From Adiantum capillus-veneris (Eukaryota > Streptophyta > Polypodiopsida > Polypodiales > Pteridaceae), in the NCBI GenBank assembly GCA_014529385.2, contig CM043956.1:84619721-84683720 (forward strand): a DNA stretch of 64,000 bases. The letters run 5' to 3'. A model generated the notes under the pieces. It did not search any database and was not told the DNA's origin. It was given only the letters and a program-made list of their open reading frames with translations. The stretch's first letter is position 1. Every line of letters begins with the position of its first letter. Shown one piece after another: positions 32,679 to 44,701 of this stretch. A program made the position numbers and the translations under genes.

Positions 32679-33840
32679 CTAACCACCTTTAGGTTCCATC
32701 AATGCCTGGGCTGTTTCAATGAGGTGCTTACACATTTCCAAACGCTTCGTTTCCACTTTTGGTTGAGGATAAGTTAACCATCTCTGCTCTAAGGTTTGAT
32801 TTGTTTTTAGCCCTGCTTCGTACGCTTGTAATAGAGCATCTAAAGTCTCTAGTACTTTCTCAACCAAGATTGATCCCCCTGAGGACGCTTTCCTCGGCTT
32901 GTTGTTATCCTCAGTAGTTTTACTATCTCTCTCTTGTTTCAGTTGCTCCTTTGTTTCATGTAATTCCTTTTGCATGGCAATTTGGGTTTTCAACCTTCTT
33001 GTTTTTCATCCTATTTTGTTTCGTCTTTCAGGATTTTCGTTAGGTTCTCACAGATAAACTCTCATTTTCTGTGGGTGTCGGCAACTCGAACTTTTCCTCC
33101 AAAGGCTTGTTTTTCTCTAAGTCCTTGGCTTGGGCTCTGGTTATCGCATTGATTTGGATCATGGGATCGATTTCTTATCCGTTTCTTGCACTTGGTAACA
33201 CCCCCATAATATTTATAGTTGCTTTTCCCTTGTTGTTTGGATTCTTTGGGCAATCTGGCAATATGTGATTCACACCACATCCGTCACAAAACCAAAAATT
33301 TTTCACTCTTTTGCCTTTGAAAAGGCAGTTACGCTCCCAATGATCCGTACTTCCATAGTTATAGCACTGTCCAATTGGTGGTTGATTTTGAGGAGGTGGT
33401 CCCATAGGTTTTCCTGCCCTATTACGATATCCTCTTGGTTTGTAGTTCTGGTTCCCAATGAACATTAGCCTTCTTTCATCCACCAGATATTGATCTCTTG
33501 GTTGATAGGCTTCATCTACATACATTTGTGATTCAAGTTCTGTTACGTAAGGCTCATTCGGTTACTCATAATAAGAAACTTCAAGTGTACTATTTGTTCC
33601 TGGTGATGCTTCACAAGGTTGATCATACCTAATCATGGCTCTATTTTCCTGTGGTAATGGAGGTTGTTGACCCAACACAAGTTGAGGTCTGTCTTCTCCT
33701 AATACCACATTCACATTTGGTCCAACTTGATATCTTGGAGGAGGTGGCTGGGGTGGTCCTGCTGGAGGTCCATACGGTCTTTCCCTCACATAGTTTTTGT
33801 TGTAAAAACACTCTTCCGTGCCATGATTTGTCCATTTTTG
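32679..33840 (-). pseudogene. E5 partial gag, two zinc knuckles
   Basis: The interior starts abruptly in mid-gag (KWTNHGTEECFYNK near 33800), so the capsid part present in E7 is missing. A Pro-rich linker is followed by knuckle 1 CYNYGSTDHWERNC (33325-33366, second Cys replaced by Tyr) and knuckle 2 CDGCGVNHILPDC (33250-33288, spacing C-x2-C-x3-H-x4-C). 32679-32993 is helical and matches E7 (KTNQTLEQRWLTYPQP versus KTNQTQEDRWLTYPHP). Confidence 0.7.
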
Positions 33841-33871
33841 CTCTATGGCGCACCATTTCAGTACTCGTCCA

Positions 33872-34769
33872 TGCGACGGACGTCCATAGCATAGCTCTCA
33901 AGCATCAACATATTTATCAACACAAGGGAAGCGACCAGGATGAGGCATGGAAACTCACTAGGGTGTCATTCCTAATGAAGTGAACTCGATGAGATGCATC
34001 TACTCATTCTACAAGCAAATCAACCACACTATCACCAAGTAATCAGACTTTGTCCTTCTACACAGCTCTATAGTAGTCACGTCCGTTTACCATGCAAATT
34101 TATTCGAAATCGCACGAAACTTAAAGAGAAGCTACACGGGACTATCAGAATTGTATCCTATCAGTGTCAAGCATTCTCGAAAGGTACAAATATCGCGGTC
34201 ATTCGTCCCACAGTCAACAAAGCAGCGAACATGTGATCCTAATGGGTCGTTTTAGGGTCCCTAAAGCCCCTCCTAGGGTCAAAACAACATAAAATACGCA
34301 TATAGACACTCAAAACAATGATTTAAGGTCTCAAACTTCTAGTTGAAAACCTACACCGAATCTTGAATGATTACACTTGAATGGAAGAGCAAGGCAAGAG
34401 GGACACAATGCAATAAACAAATCTGAATTTGGATTATCGTAACCACAATGGCGAAGATTATAAGTTGGAACAGAAAGGAGCTCTCAAATGTACGTTGTCT
34501 TCTTAGTTTTCCATCAAAAAGATAATGTTCAAACTTACAAAAAATGACCTTTATAGTTTAGGTCTTTACAAATGGTTTGTCCGACCAAAAGCTCCTAAAC
34601 TTCTAAAGTGACTTTCTAATATACAATTGCTCCCAGAAGAATAATCATAAATCCTTTGACAAGTTCTCGGCTTAGAGATGTTTCCTTACAAAAGAGTTTT
34701 ACAAAGGTTTCTCATAAAAATATGATCCTTCTCTGGAAAAGGCTGCTTGTCGCTTTGTCCTGCCAAACA
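33872..34769 (-). repeat. 5' LTR of E5
   Basis: Partner of 19256-20154. Starts TGCGACGGACG, ends GCCAAACA; TATAAAG (minus) near 34549. No convincing primer site follows it on the minus strand (TGGACGAGTACTG is the adjacent sequence). Confidence 0.85.
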
Positions 34770-35395
34770 CCATCTCTCATTTGGACCCCTTTTACCCTTG
34801 GCCCCGTGTTGAGACAGATCCATAAACACATGTCTATATTCTAACCCTTATTCTCGTTTATTCTCCCACATTAAATGATCACTTTAATATGAAAAAATCA
34901 TTTGGGTTGATTAGATATTAGATTTTATGACATTAGTTACCTCTCTCTTGAACTCATAGTCGTCCTTGACTATGAGGTAGAAGAGATAAAGTCTTAGTCA
35001 TTAGTCTAAGTTTCTTAGCGGGTAGAGGATCCCTTTTTACCCTGCGACATCATTCCAGATTGGATGACTAGTCCATTTGGTGCTTGGGAGACGTAGCTGT
35101 CATAAGCATGTCTGCTCTTTAGTCCATATCATACTCCCAAAGTAGAGTGACAAATTCTAATTGGTTTTTGAGTGACGTCGTCATCAAAAACATGATTCTA
35201 AGCATGCATACTATTTAATTTTTTCACAAAAAAGGATTACTCTTATAAGACAAAAACATTGTTCATTAAGAAAGCATTTACATTTGCTTACTCTAGTGCA
35301 GCATTGTAAGCATTGACAAGGTTCATACTTCCCTTAAGCTGTATTCATTGCATCTATCTAGCATCTTCAAATGGATAATCATTAGGAAAAATATG
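34770..35395 (-). mobile_element. Chromovirus copy D, rest of LTR and 3' end
   Basis: 34770-34932 completes the LTR begun at 18045. Then comes a purine tract (minus AAGAGAGAGG) and a 3' untranslated region collinear with 43631-43990 and 50870-51240. The end of a chromodomain (NDYPFEDAR then a stop, about 35330-35385) follows. No further pol is present. Confidence 0.7.
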
Positions 35396-37964
35396 AACCC
35401 TCTAGGGGCCCTTTGGGATTAAGTTTAATTAGAGGCCAGCCAATAGGAAGAGGGTGGTGGATACACTCTATACCCTCAAAAAAGTAGGGGGACAAGGTAG
35501 CCTTGCACCTCTTAATGGCCTCTTACCTAGTGAGAAGGTAAGGGAGGTGGCTAGGGGAAAGGGGGGGGGGGGACCACTTTGACCTTTTTTCCCCACTTTT
35601 TGGCCCGGATTTAAAAATACACTAAAAGTTTCAAATTTTCAAAAAATTTCAAATTTCAAGTTTTGCCTCCTTAAAAGGTCTCCTAACCTATTTCATGGTC
35701 AAAAAAGTATTTTTGACCTCCAAAAGTAAAAAACGTGCACTAAAAATTTCCAAAAAATTATTTTTTCTAAAAAAATTCAAAACATCATTTTCCACCCTCC
35801 AAAGTCTACCCAAACCTATTCTATAGCTAAAAAGTGATTTTCTCTCTCTACAAACCCTTTTCCAAGCTCTCCATGGCTGCAACAACCACATACACCCCCT
35901 ATAGTCCAGCATTATTTCTGTACTAGCTTTCTCCCATCTCCATTGTAGCACCAAGAAAGCTTCTCTCCCATTTCTTCCCCTTGCCCACCACATAGTTCCA
36001 CACCAAGCTAGCTCCTCTCCCTTCTCTCACCTCCATTACAACATGAAACAAGATTCTACTCCTTCTACTTTCGTTCACTCGCACTACATGGAAACCTCTA
36101 CTCCCGAAGGTGGAAAAAGAATCATCTCACATGATTTGCATAACAGGAGGTGTGAATAGTGCATGGGCATTGCAAGGATTCATCTCCAACATAAAGATAG
36201 AATGGTGAGAAAACTACCCTTGTAGCTTACATTCAGAGCTTAAGATCATCTCCATATTCTTTAAGTTTATCATGCTGGAGAGATTTAACCTCTTTATGGC
36301 TTTCAATGTTTAGGCTTCACACCCCATAACATTGGGTGGTGCTATTTTGTTGATGGCTTTGGTGCTCCATCTATAGTTTTGTAGCATGTGATTGAGTCTC
36401 ACAATGTAAGTAAGTTGTGTTATCTATGGAGAGTCATCAAAGATTTTTCTTATAATTTATTCTTTATATAGTTGTCATTAGATTATGAGAATGATATCAT
36501 TTTGTACTTTATAACTTTGTGCTCACATAATCTGTTGTTTACTTACAGAGTCAAATTGTTTTGAGAGGACACGAGCAAGCAACCATGTACAGAGATGGAA
36601 ATCACCCTATTTTTGTTCCGTGAGGAACCTTTCATTACCGTGTTAAAAGATTTTGATAAGAATAGTAGGATTTTCTAAAATCTTGAACCAATAGGTACTA
36701 TCTAGGAGCTCTTAGAAAAGCCATCCCTATAGTACTACTATCTTCCCTAGTGTCATAGACACACAAATACTCGTGTATATGAATCTCTAGATGAGAAAGA
36801 CAAATACTTATAAGAGAAGCCTAACAACAACAACATTGTCTCCGTTTGTAATTATTTTTATGAGGCTGGATTCCTCTATAAATGCAATATAAATATTTCT
36901 TTTTGTTAAATGGTGTCGCACTGAGTGAGAGTATTTAATTTAGATTACTGGAGTTTCATACAGATTTGAGAAATATTGTTGATTTTTATGGATATTCTGA
37001 TTTGCCTGTAAGATGTTTGAAGTTTCAAGTCTTAATCATTCCACCATGAAGAAATTCATGCAATATTTTGATTTCAATTTAATCACTATTGGTTATTTTT
37101 ATTAAGTGGATCATAACCTTTGTCAAGATGTCCTCATTTGGGGATGTTGAAAATATATCAATAGCAACATTTCAAAAGTTGAGAAAGCTAAATTCTTGCT
37201 TTCCAAAATGTTATTGTTTCCATACTATGCCTATGCCAAGCTTGACTTAGAGAAATGACAACTTGAGATGGAGGTGTAAATATATAGGGGTGACTTATTA
37301 TTGATTCTTGTTTCATCATATATATTATAAAGCCTTTGAGTTTCCACTTTTTTGAGTAGTGTTGACAAGTTTTTGGTATCAAACCTTCTTAAATATCCCT
37401 ATTCATTCGCTATTGGTAGCTATTTATTTGGTATTTCTAAAGATCATACCAATAGCTATCACCTTGTGAACTTAATCGTTGAATTGTGGATTTGATTTTT
37501 ACTATGTAGCTCATTTGGATAGAGAAAGTGTAAACATAAATTATAGATACATGCATTGTTAACATAGAAGATATATATCACTCGAACCTATATAATTGCT
37601 AATCAAGAAACCTTTGGTTGGATACTATAACAATAGGGGTCACATGTGGTTTCAAATACCAAAGAAATGGCTTAACCAAAACATTCCCAAGAATACGAGG
37701 TGAACACAAGGAAGTAAAAATTGGCTCCTTGTTTGGTTGATGTCTAGTGCTAAATGTTCTGAGTGCACAAAATTTGTGAGGCCTTTGACCTGGGGGGTTC
37801 ACTAAAGTATATGTAACATAGCACATGTGTTCAACAGAAGGGAATTTATATTCTTGTAAAGTTACAGAAACATGTGTAGGTAAGGCCTATAAGGGCTACT
37901 TTCAATCCATTGTGGTGAACGCACATGATATAGGAAAATTTTACATAGTGAATACTCCGGACAT

Positions 37965-38179
37965 CAAACACTACAACTCTATCTCATGGCCATACATGAA
38001 AACAAAGCCCCTATTTGTCATTTTGAAGCCCAGGGACCCTCAACAAGAGGGACCACAACGACGCGTAGAATGGCCATCCAGGGACAAATAAGGACCAAGA
38101 TATTTCCAAGAACAGGGGATGGACACAAGGAAGTAAAAAATGGTTGATAAGCATGATACAAGGTTTTGGTATCTTCCAT

Positions 38180-38210
<31 letters not shown>

Positions 38211-38350
38211 TGCTATGAACACATTAAACTGCCCAGTTCTATCTCATGGCCATGCACTAAAAGAATCTTGTACTTGTCATTTTAGGGCCCCAGGGACCCT
38301 CAACATGAGGGGCCACAAGGGCGTGCAAATTGGCCATCCAAAATGACAAG
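37965..38350. repeat. Diverged direct repeat flanking the poly-G run
   Basis: About 120 bp at 37970-38090 recurs at 38230-38350 (shared CTATCTCATGGCCAT, CAGGGACCCTCAACA and TGGCCATCCA). A shorter block GGACACAAGGAAGTAAAAA near 38112 also matches 37692. Poly-G lies between the two long copies. Confidence 0.7.
38182..38210. repeat. 29-base poly-G homopolymer
   Basis: Uninterrupted G29 on the plus strand. Its complement produces a spurious poly-proline reading frame. Confidence 0.95.
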
Positions 38351-40026
38351 TACAATATTTGTTTTGATGCATGGCCATAATTCAAGTGGTCAGTTTTAGG
38401 TTGTTTTCAAGAGCTTCTAGTGTTCAATTGGCTCCGAATCTGTCTCGGCTTGTCTCACATAAATTTGTTCGTCTCGTCGCGCTCTTCAACCATCGTGTGA
38501 TGCAAAAAAATCATATCCTGCTCGGATTCTTCAAAAATCAACGTGCAAGTTGGTAATTTTTAAAAAAATGATGTAAAACAGACATTTCTTACTTTTTTCT
38601 TAATCTACGGGCTCGAACGAGCATTAAAACCATGGAATCTGAAAATACTCAAAGAACCAATGTTTTTTATTGTGTTAAGGATTGTATTTCCTACATACGA
38701 AACTTTCTCAAAATCTCACCCTAACACCTTCAAAAGTGGCTTCCAAGGAGTGCCCTCAATCAAAAATTGAAACTGAAGGAAAACGATCAAAATGAACTCC
38801 TAGACTATGTACAAACTTTAAAATAACCAAAATTTCCTTTTTTTTAAATTTATTGCTAAAAATTTGAAAATAGACCACCCTTGGACTTCCCACAATGATA
38901 GAAATCAAAGGGTTCAAGGAGAGGTCTGGTGTCATAAGTGCATGGTAGGAATCTAATCGAGGTTTATTCCGTCAAGATCTCTTATACTTTATTATGTCTT
39001 CTCATGTACAATCTTACCAAACAAAAACAAACTTACACTTTAAATGACTATAAATCTTATTTAACTTATCAAACAATCTAAAATATGGTACACCTAGAGT
39101 GCTCTTACACATCAACAAACAAAAAAGTCCAAATTTCTTCTCATTAACTTTGATAAATATACATCTGTGAACAACGTCTAAGGAGTAGTGCGGTCATAGT
39201 TCTTATATCCATTCCATGACATGGTATGCTCATGGGGTGACCTATCACATAAAAATATCTTTGGTAGGAGTGCCCTCGTGTTAGGAAAGGGTGTGTTGCT
39301 GCTGATGAAAAGTTTTTGCATTGTCCTACTAGGGATCTCTCCATGTTAGCATAATGATTTTTGGTGTAGTGGGAGCCACATTGCCGCTGAGGAGAGCTTT
39401 GTGCCACCGTAAAAGCTTCATGTTATGCCAATTCCTTGAGCCATTCTTGCAAACAACACCACTCAACTAGCATAGCAAGAGGTCACCTTGTAACAAAAAC
39501 ATGTATGAATTCAACATTTGAAAGCTATATAATAAAGACACTCGTTAAGTATATGTTGTACAAATTTGCAAGTATTTATATCTAATTGGGAATAAACAAT
39601 CCTAAAATATACATTAGGATGAGATTACCACCCCTAATAAGCATGGATTTGAAGCACCTACCTGCAAGATGTAACAAAGAAGACTGTTTTAGAGGAAAAG
39701 TGGTGACACTTGGCCTCTCTAACCTGCAGCCTTTCACTATTTGTGCATAAAAGCAACCTTGGTGCCAAGCACTACAAAAGAAGTAGAGGCAACACCTTAG
39801 ACTTCAAAGTTTATAATAAGAAGAACACAATCAAAAGTAAGAAGTATATTGTTACCTTGCATAAAAGGGTGTTTTATTCAAATATGTGATGACATTTCTG
39901 GGATGACCTCTGCTCACCCTCACGTGCGTCCTTTGGTGCAAACGTTGCGAACAAGCAAATATGTATGCATACAATTTGTGATGTCCTTGAGCACCATGGT
40001 AGCTGTTTCATGAGGAAGCAAAGTAT

Positions 40027-40258
40027 GAAAAGAGAGAGGGGGAAGGGAGAGAGAGGAACATGGGAGGAGACAAGGGGGTAGTGGGGGGGAGAGAGAGAGA
40101 GTGGAGAGGAGAGAAGCGGGTAGGGAGGGAGAGGGAGGAACATGGGAGGAGAGAAGGGGACAGTGGGGGAGAGGGAGAGAGAGGGAAGGATGAGGAGAGA
40201 AGGGGGCAGGGAGGGAGAGGAGAGGGAGAAAGGAGGGAGGAGGAAGAGAGAAGAAAGG
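40027..40258. repeat. 230-base near-pure purine strand
   Basis: GA-rich run with only a few pyrimidines, including partly repeated AGGGAGGGAGAGG and AACATGGGAGGAGA blocks. It is followed by poly-T. It could form triplex DNA. Confidence 0.9.
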
Positions 40259-40665
40259 TTTTTTTTTTGGGGGGAGTTTTTTTTTTTTTAATTGGACTTT
40301 TATGGCCTTGTAAGTTTAAAAAAAGGTCAAAAAATACTTTTTTGATATGGATATATGTTGGGGGGGAGTTTTAAGTCAAAAATAAGTAAAAATAATTTAT
40401 TTTTTAAAAAAAGTCAAATTTTGACTCTTTGTGATCCACGTTTTTTATGATGTGGCCACACCTCTTTACTCCCTTTACTTTCAAAAGCAAGAGAGAGAAG
40501 GTGACCTCCTAGGTCCACATCCTATATGTGTCTAAAGAAAGGCTAGAAAAGCCTACTCAAAACTAGCTTCTTGAATGCCCTTGTCCCCTTAACCCTACAC
40601 ACCATTAGCCTTAATCCCTAAAAATTAGGATTCCTTACAAGGCCCATGCAAGGTCCATATTTCTC

Positions 40666-40917
40666 CTAATGATTTTTGAACTTTATGAGATACCGTCGGA
40701 TAATCTTACCATGCCATAGTACCTTGTCTTCATGCCAAAGGATAGCTTTGGGTTGTAGCACCTCTTCTTGCTCTTCGATTTCTAGAGGGTCTTCAATAAT
40801 TGGTTCTATTGGTGGCTCTCCTTTGTAGGACTTAAGTAGGATCACATGAAAAGCATTGTGTATGAGCCAATGGTTGGGAAACATGAATTGATAAACCATA
40901 TCATTGATTGGCTTCAA
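40666..40917 (-). pseudogene. Copy A integrase C-terminus and chromodomain
   Basis: HNAFHVILLKSYKGEPPIEP is the usual integrase end. Then EDKVLWHGKIIRRYLIKFKNH is the start of a chromodomain, cut short at the Lys-Asn-His. The chromodomain is known to steer chromovirus integration to particular chromatin. Confidence 0.75.
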
Positions 40918-41000
40918 GATTTAAAAAGGACCATAATATCTTTTTGCTAATTTAGCATAATACTTTTGATGGCCCGTAGGATTTTTGCCTGTTGTTTGCC

Positions 41001-41681
41001 TCAATTGAGCCTTGGGAAACTTAAGTAAGACCCAATCATTTCTTTGAATGTTAAGGCCCTTCTGTGGTTGTCAGCAGTAGCTTTTTCCTTTGTTGAGATG
41101 GACATATCCTCCTTAACCTTTTGAAAAGATTCCTGTAGGTCATGGCTATACTCATCAAACGAAGATCTTTCCATGTACTTTAAGTAGCAAGGGACTTTTA
41201 GGTCTTCACTTAAGTAACTTCTCCCATTGTGATCGTGATCTACTTCTGTAACGAAAGTCTTTAGTAGATCGAGCATCGTAAGATTGGCTATCTCACTTTG
41301 GCCATCTGTTGGTGGGTGGTAGGCCAAAGAGAAATTCAATCTTGTACCTAGATTTTCAAAGAGACCTTTCCAAAAATTACTGGTCATTCTAGGTTCTCTA
41401 TCTGACATGATGAATATTGGTAATCCATTGTGTTTGAAAATTTGAGATATGAAGATGGTTGCCATTTGGTGTTCCTTAATAGTCTTTTTGACAGGAATAA
41501 AGTGTGCTTGCTTGCTAAACCTATTGACTATTGTCCATATTTCCATATTCCCATGGATAGACTTGGGTAATCCAAAGATAAAATCCATGGATATACTCGC
41601 CCATGGTGAATTAGGGATGGGCAATGGCTGGAGTAATCTAGGTTTCTTCCCTCTATCATATTTAGTCTTTTGGCATACCAC
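41001..41681 (-). pseudogene. Copy A integrase
   Basis: Core aspartates in SMDFIFGLP and MSDREPRM, glutamate in DGQSEIANL: all three acidic residues are kept. An internal deletion after TEVDHDH removes the segment that copy B has at 44650-44690. Unlike copy B it keeps Trp in the IPNSPWAS motif. Confidence 0.8.
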
Positions 41682-41825
41682 ACATTTTGAAACATACTCT
41701 TATATGTCAACTTTCATGGTAGGCCAACAGAAATATGTCTCTACTCCTTGAATAGTAGGTTGAATGCCTCTATGCCCTGCAAAAGGAGGAGCATGGGATT
41801 CATACATGAATTTCTCACGAAGAGA

Positions 41826-42511
41826 TTAGGTAACACATAGTCTATTTCCATGGAGAAGATAACCATCGTGCAAGGTGAATGGTTCCTCTTTCTTTCCCAA
41901 AGCAAGGGCTGAGATTATGTCTTTAAAGTTAGGGTATATACCATACTCATACATCATAGAAGATAGATCATTGTGCGTTGCTATAGACACAACATTAACT
42001 TTTGGTCGTCTTGATAGTGTATCGGCCAATTGATTGTGCTTACCAGTAATGTGAGTAATATGAAAATTAAATTACGAAAGAAAATTTTGTACCTCATTTG
42101 TTTGTCAGGAATCTTTGTTTGCATCATGAAGTACTTGAGACTTGGATGGTCTATTTGTAAAAGGAATGGAGTCCCTAATAAATAGTGCTTCCATGTGTCT
42201 AGGGCATGTAGAACAGCTAAAATCTCTTTCTTATAAATTCCCAAGACTTGTTCATCCGTATTGAGCCTTCGGCTCTCATTTGCTATGGCATGCCCTTCTT
42301 GAAGCAAGACTGCTCCAAGGCAATCACCACAAGCATCACATTGGACCTCAAATGGCTTTGAGAGATCCGGAAGCATGAGAATTGGTTGAGAGGTAAGCTT
42401 CTCTTTGCGCTTGTCAAAATCTATTTGCTCGTTAGCAGTCCATGAATACTTAACTTCCTTTTTTGTTAAGTCATGTAATGGTCCTGCTATTTGAGAAAAG
42501 TTTGCTATGAA
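41826..42511 (-). pseudogene. Copy A RNase H
   Basis: QCDACGDCLGAVLLQEGHAI, YKKEILAVLHALDTWKHYLLG and QIDHPSLKYF follow the RNase H pattern. Its N-terminal end runs into LTR sequence at about 42512 (the 41981-42577 frame continues into the LTR and begins artificially there). Confidence 0.75.
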
Positions 42512-43180
42512 GTAATTAGTTTGGTAGAGGAGATGAGCATGCATTGAAGCTTGGCTCTTGGTTGGATTTGCATCCACATGCCAAGAGAGTGTTGATGTAG
42601 GCTTCTATCTCACAAGCTTGGAGTAGGTGATGAGTTCTCCATTAAAGCTTGGGAAGAGATAGTCTTCTCTTTCTTCACACATGAGCTTGTGTGAGTGTGT
42701 GTGTGATAATGCCTTGTAAAAATCAGCCCCCTCTCTCTCTTGGGCGAGTCCTCTTGCTATTTGCTCTTGCTGAGCCCTCATTGGATCTCCCCAAGTCAAG
42801 CCAATGACAATTAAGCAGCATAAGTGATAGCCTTCTGACATGTGACCCCCTTTCCCCTTTTGTGAGAGCTTTAGGTAATTAAATAATTAAACTAAACTCT
42901 CATTGGACCCCTTTGCCTCCTGGCCAATAGGAATCAGGCAAGCCATTGGGCTCCTGAATGCTCATTGGACTCCTTGGGAGACTGCCCAATAGTCTTCTAG
43001 GAGACTTAATTCTCATTGGTTTCTTTTATTAAATGTTTTTAAATTAATTAAACTAGATTTACTCTAGCTTAATTCTCATTGGTCCACTTCAAGGGTCATC
43101 CAATAGAAACTGGGCACACCTTGTGGGCATCTGGCCTAGGGAGCTGACATGTGTCCCTCATTCCCTTTGTGTAAAGGGAG

Positions 43181-43251
<71 letters not shown>

Positions 43252-43630
43252 ATTTCTCTCTCATCCCGTAGAAGAAGGGCTCGCCCCCTCCCATGTAGGG
43301 ATATGTATTGACTTTGGAGAGAACACAAAGCATCCAATTCCCCCTAAGCTTTAACCCTTTGGACACAACCTTTGAATTTTGGAACCTTAGAATTTTGGAA
43401 GTCTTAATGGGCTGAACCTTAGGGTCCTTTTAGCCCATTTTTGCACATGGATCTTTTGCAGATGCCCCCCCCTTTGGATCCCTATTGTCCCTCCTTTGGA
43501 TCCCTACTGTGGCCGGTCTGCTAGCTTAATCAATATTCTAGCTTTTTCTCCCCTGGCACCTCCCCACATTAAATGATCAGTTTAATATGAGAAAATCATT
43601 TAGGAGAATTAGATATTGATTATTATGACA
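42512..43630 (-). repeat. Copy B 3' LTR, truncated
   Basis: Nearly identical to 49801-50869; the first 520 bp of the full LTR are missing. On the minus strand it begins TGTCATAAT after AAGAGAGAGGTAA (43631-43643), taken as the polypurine tract. Contains (TG)34. Confidence 0.75.
43183..43250. repeat. (TG)34 microsatellite in LTR
   Basis: 68 bp of pure TG. The same place in the sister LTR (50474-50489) has (TG)8. Confidence 0.97.
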
Positions 43631-43989
43631 TTACCTCTCTCTTGAAATCATAGTCGTCCTCCACTATGGTGTAGAGAAGATAAAGCATATTCATGAGTCC
43701 TTTTCCTAGCGAGTAGAGGATCCCTATGTTACCCTACGACATCATTCCACAATAGATGACTAGTCCATTTTGTGCTCGAGAGCCTGAGGCAGCCGCAAGC
43801 ATGTCTGCACATTAGTTCTATCAGTATTCCATAGTAGAGTGACAAGCTCTACTTGGTGTCTGGGAGACGTCGTCTCCACAAACTTGATCTAAGCATTCAT
43901 ACTACTTCATTTTTGTGCACAATAAAGAAAAAGAGAGTCTTATAAGACAAAAACTTTGTTCATTTTTAACATTTTGTACATTTGTTTAC

Positions 43990-44686
43990 TCTTGGGAAGC
44001 ATTGTAAGCATTGACAAGGTTTAGGTTATCCTTTAATTGTATGCCTTGCATCCATCTAGCATCTTCAAAAGGATAATTTTTAAACCTAATAAGATATTGT
44101 CAGATAGTCTTACCGCATCTTAGTACCTTGTCTTCATGTGAGAGAATGGACTCGCGGGCTGCAGCACCTCCTCTTGGTCCTCGATCTCCGGTGGGTCTTC
44201 AATAGTTGGTTCTTGAGGTGGCTCTCCTTTGTAAGGCTTTAATAGGCTCACATGAAAAGCATTGTGTATGAGCGAATGATTGGGCAACTTGAGTTGATAG
44301 GTCATCTCATTGATTGGCCTAAGAATCTGAAAGGGACCATAGTACCTTTTTGCTAGTTTAGCATAGTACTTTTGGTGGCCCGTAGGATTCTTGCCAGTCG
44401 TGTGCCTTAATCGAGCCTTGGGAAACTTTAACAAGACCCAATCATTTTCTTTAAAGGCTTGGGCTCTTCTGTGCTTGTCAGCAACAGCCTTTTGCCTTTG
44501 CTGTGAGATAGAGATAACATCCTTAATCTTTTGAAAATATTCTTGTAGGTCTCGGCTATGCTCATCTGCAGCGAAGATCTTCCCATGTACCTTAAGTAGA
44601 AAGGGACTTTTTGATCTTCCCTCAATTACCTCGAAAGGTGCTTTTCCCGTGGAAGTATGTACAATGTTATTGTAAGCATACTCCAC
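43990..44686 (-). pseudogene. Copy B integrase C-terminus and chromodomain
   Basis: 44120-44686 holds the integrase C-terminal part (KYYAKLAKRYYGPFQI, HNAFHVSLLKPYKGEPP). A frame change near 44150 precedes the chromodomain (HEDKVLRCGKTI, stop, then YLIRFKNYPFEDARWMQG), which ends near 43990. The stop in the chromodomain replaces an Arg codon of the other copies (CGA to TGA). Confidence 0.8.
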
Positions 44687-44701
44687 TAAGGGTAAGTACT
44701 T

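Larger units (their letters stand above)
19256..34769 (-). mobile_element. Large Ty3-type element E5 (15.5 kb) with two proteases and ORF2
   Basis: Direct LTRs at 19256-20154 and 33872-34769 (about 0.9 kb, roughly 92 percent identical by eye) bound a 13.7-kb interior. Minus-strand order: partial gag, PR1, spacer, RT, RNase H, duplicated integrase zinc module, integrase core, second protease, internal polypurine tract, palindromic array, ORF2, polypurine tract, LTR. A possible CACCA target duplication flanks it (19251-19255; 34768-34772, overlapping the LTR end by two bases). It sits in a chromovirus LTR and carries a hairpin MITE. Confidence 0.85.
35396..40640. other. No recognisable gene; AT-rich sequence with simple repeats
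   Basis: No frame here shows a known domain on either strand. Contents: a G12 run (35561-35572), T/A-rich tracts (35580-35800), diffuse direct repeats near 37.7-38.35 kb, a G29 run, and a long purine strand at 40.0-40.26 kb. It could be decayed transposon or intergenic DNA. Confidence 0.5.
40640..42511 (-). mobile_element. Chromovirus copy A, truncated
   Basis: Holds RNase H, integrase and chromodomain in the minus orientation, 70-80 percent similar to copy B. It lacks gag, protease and RT. It is fused at about 42512 to the middle of an LTR, so everything upstream was deleted. Confidence 0.75.

Noticed and set aside
33854-33871. Primer site TGGACGAGTACTG for E5
   Set aside because: It starts with TGG, but the sequence leads straight into mid-gag, so the true leader is probably deleted and the match is chance.
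38040-38222. Poly-proline protein frame on the minus strand
   Set aside because: It is the translation of the poly-G run.
35396-40640. Possible host gene
   Set aside because: Searched by eye on both strands for domain motifs and long frames; none found. The 36-37 kb region has only short, unconvincing frames.
43136-43366. His-Thr and Cys-Val repeat frames
   Set aside because: Translations of the TG microsatellite on the two strands.
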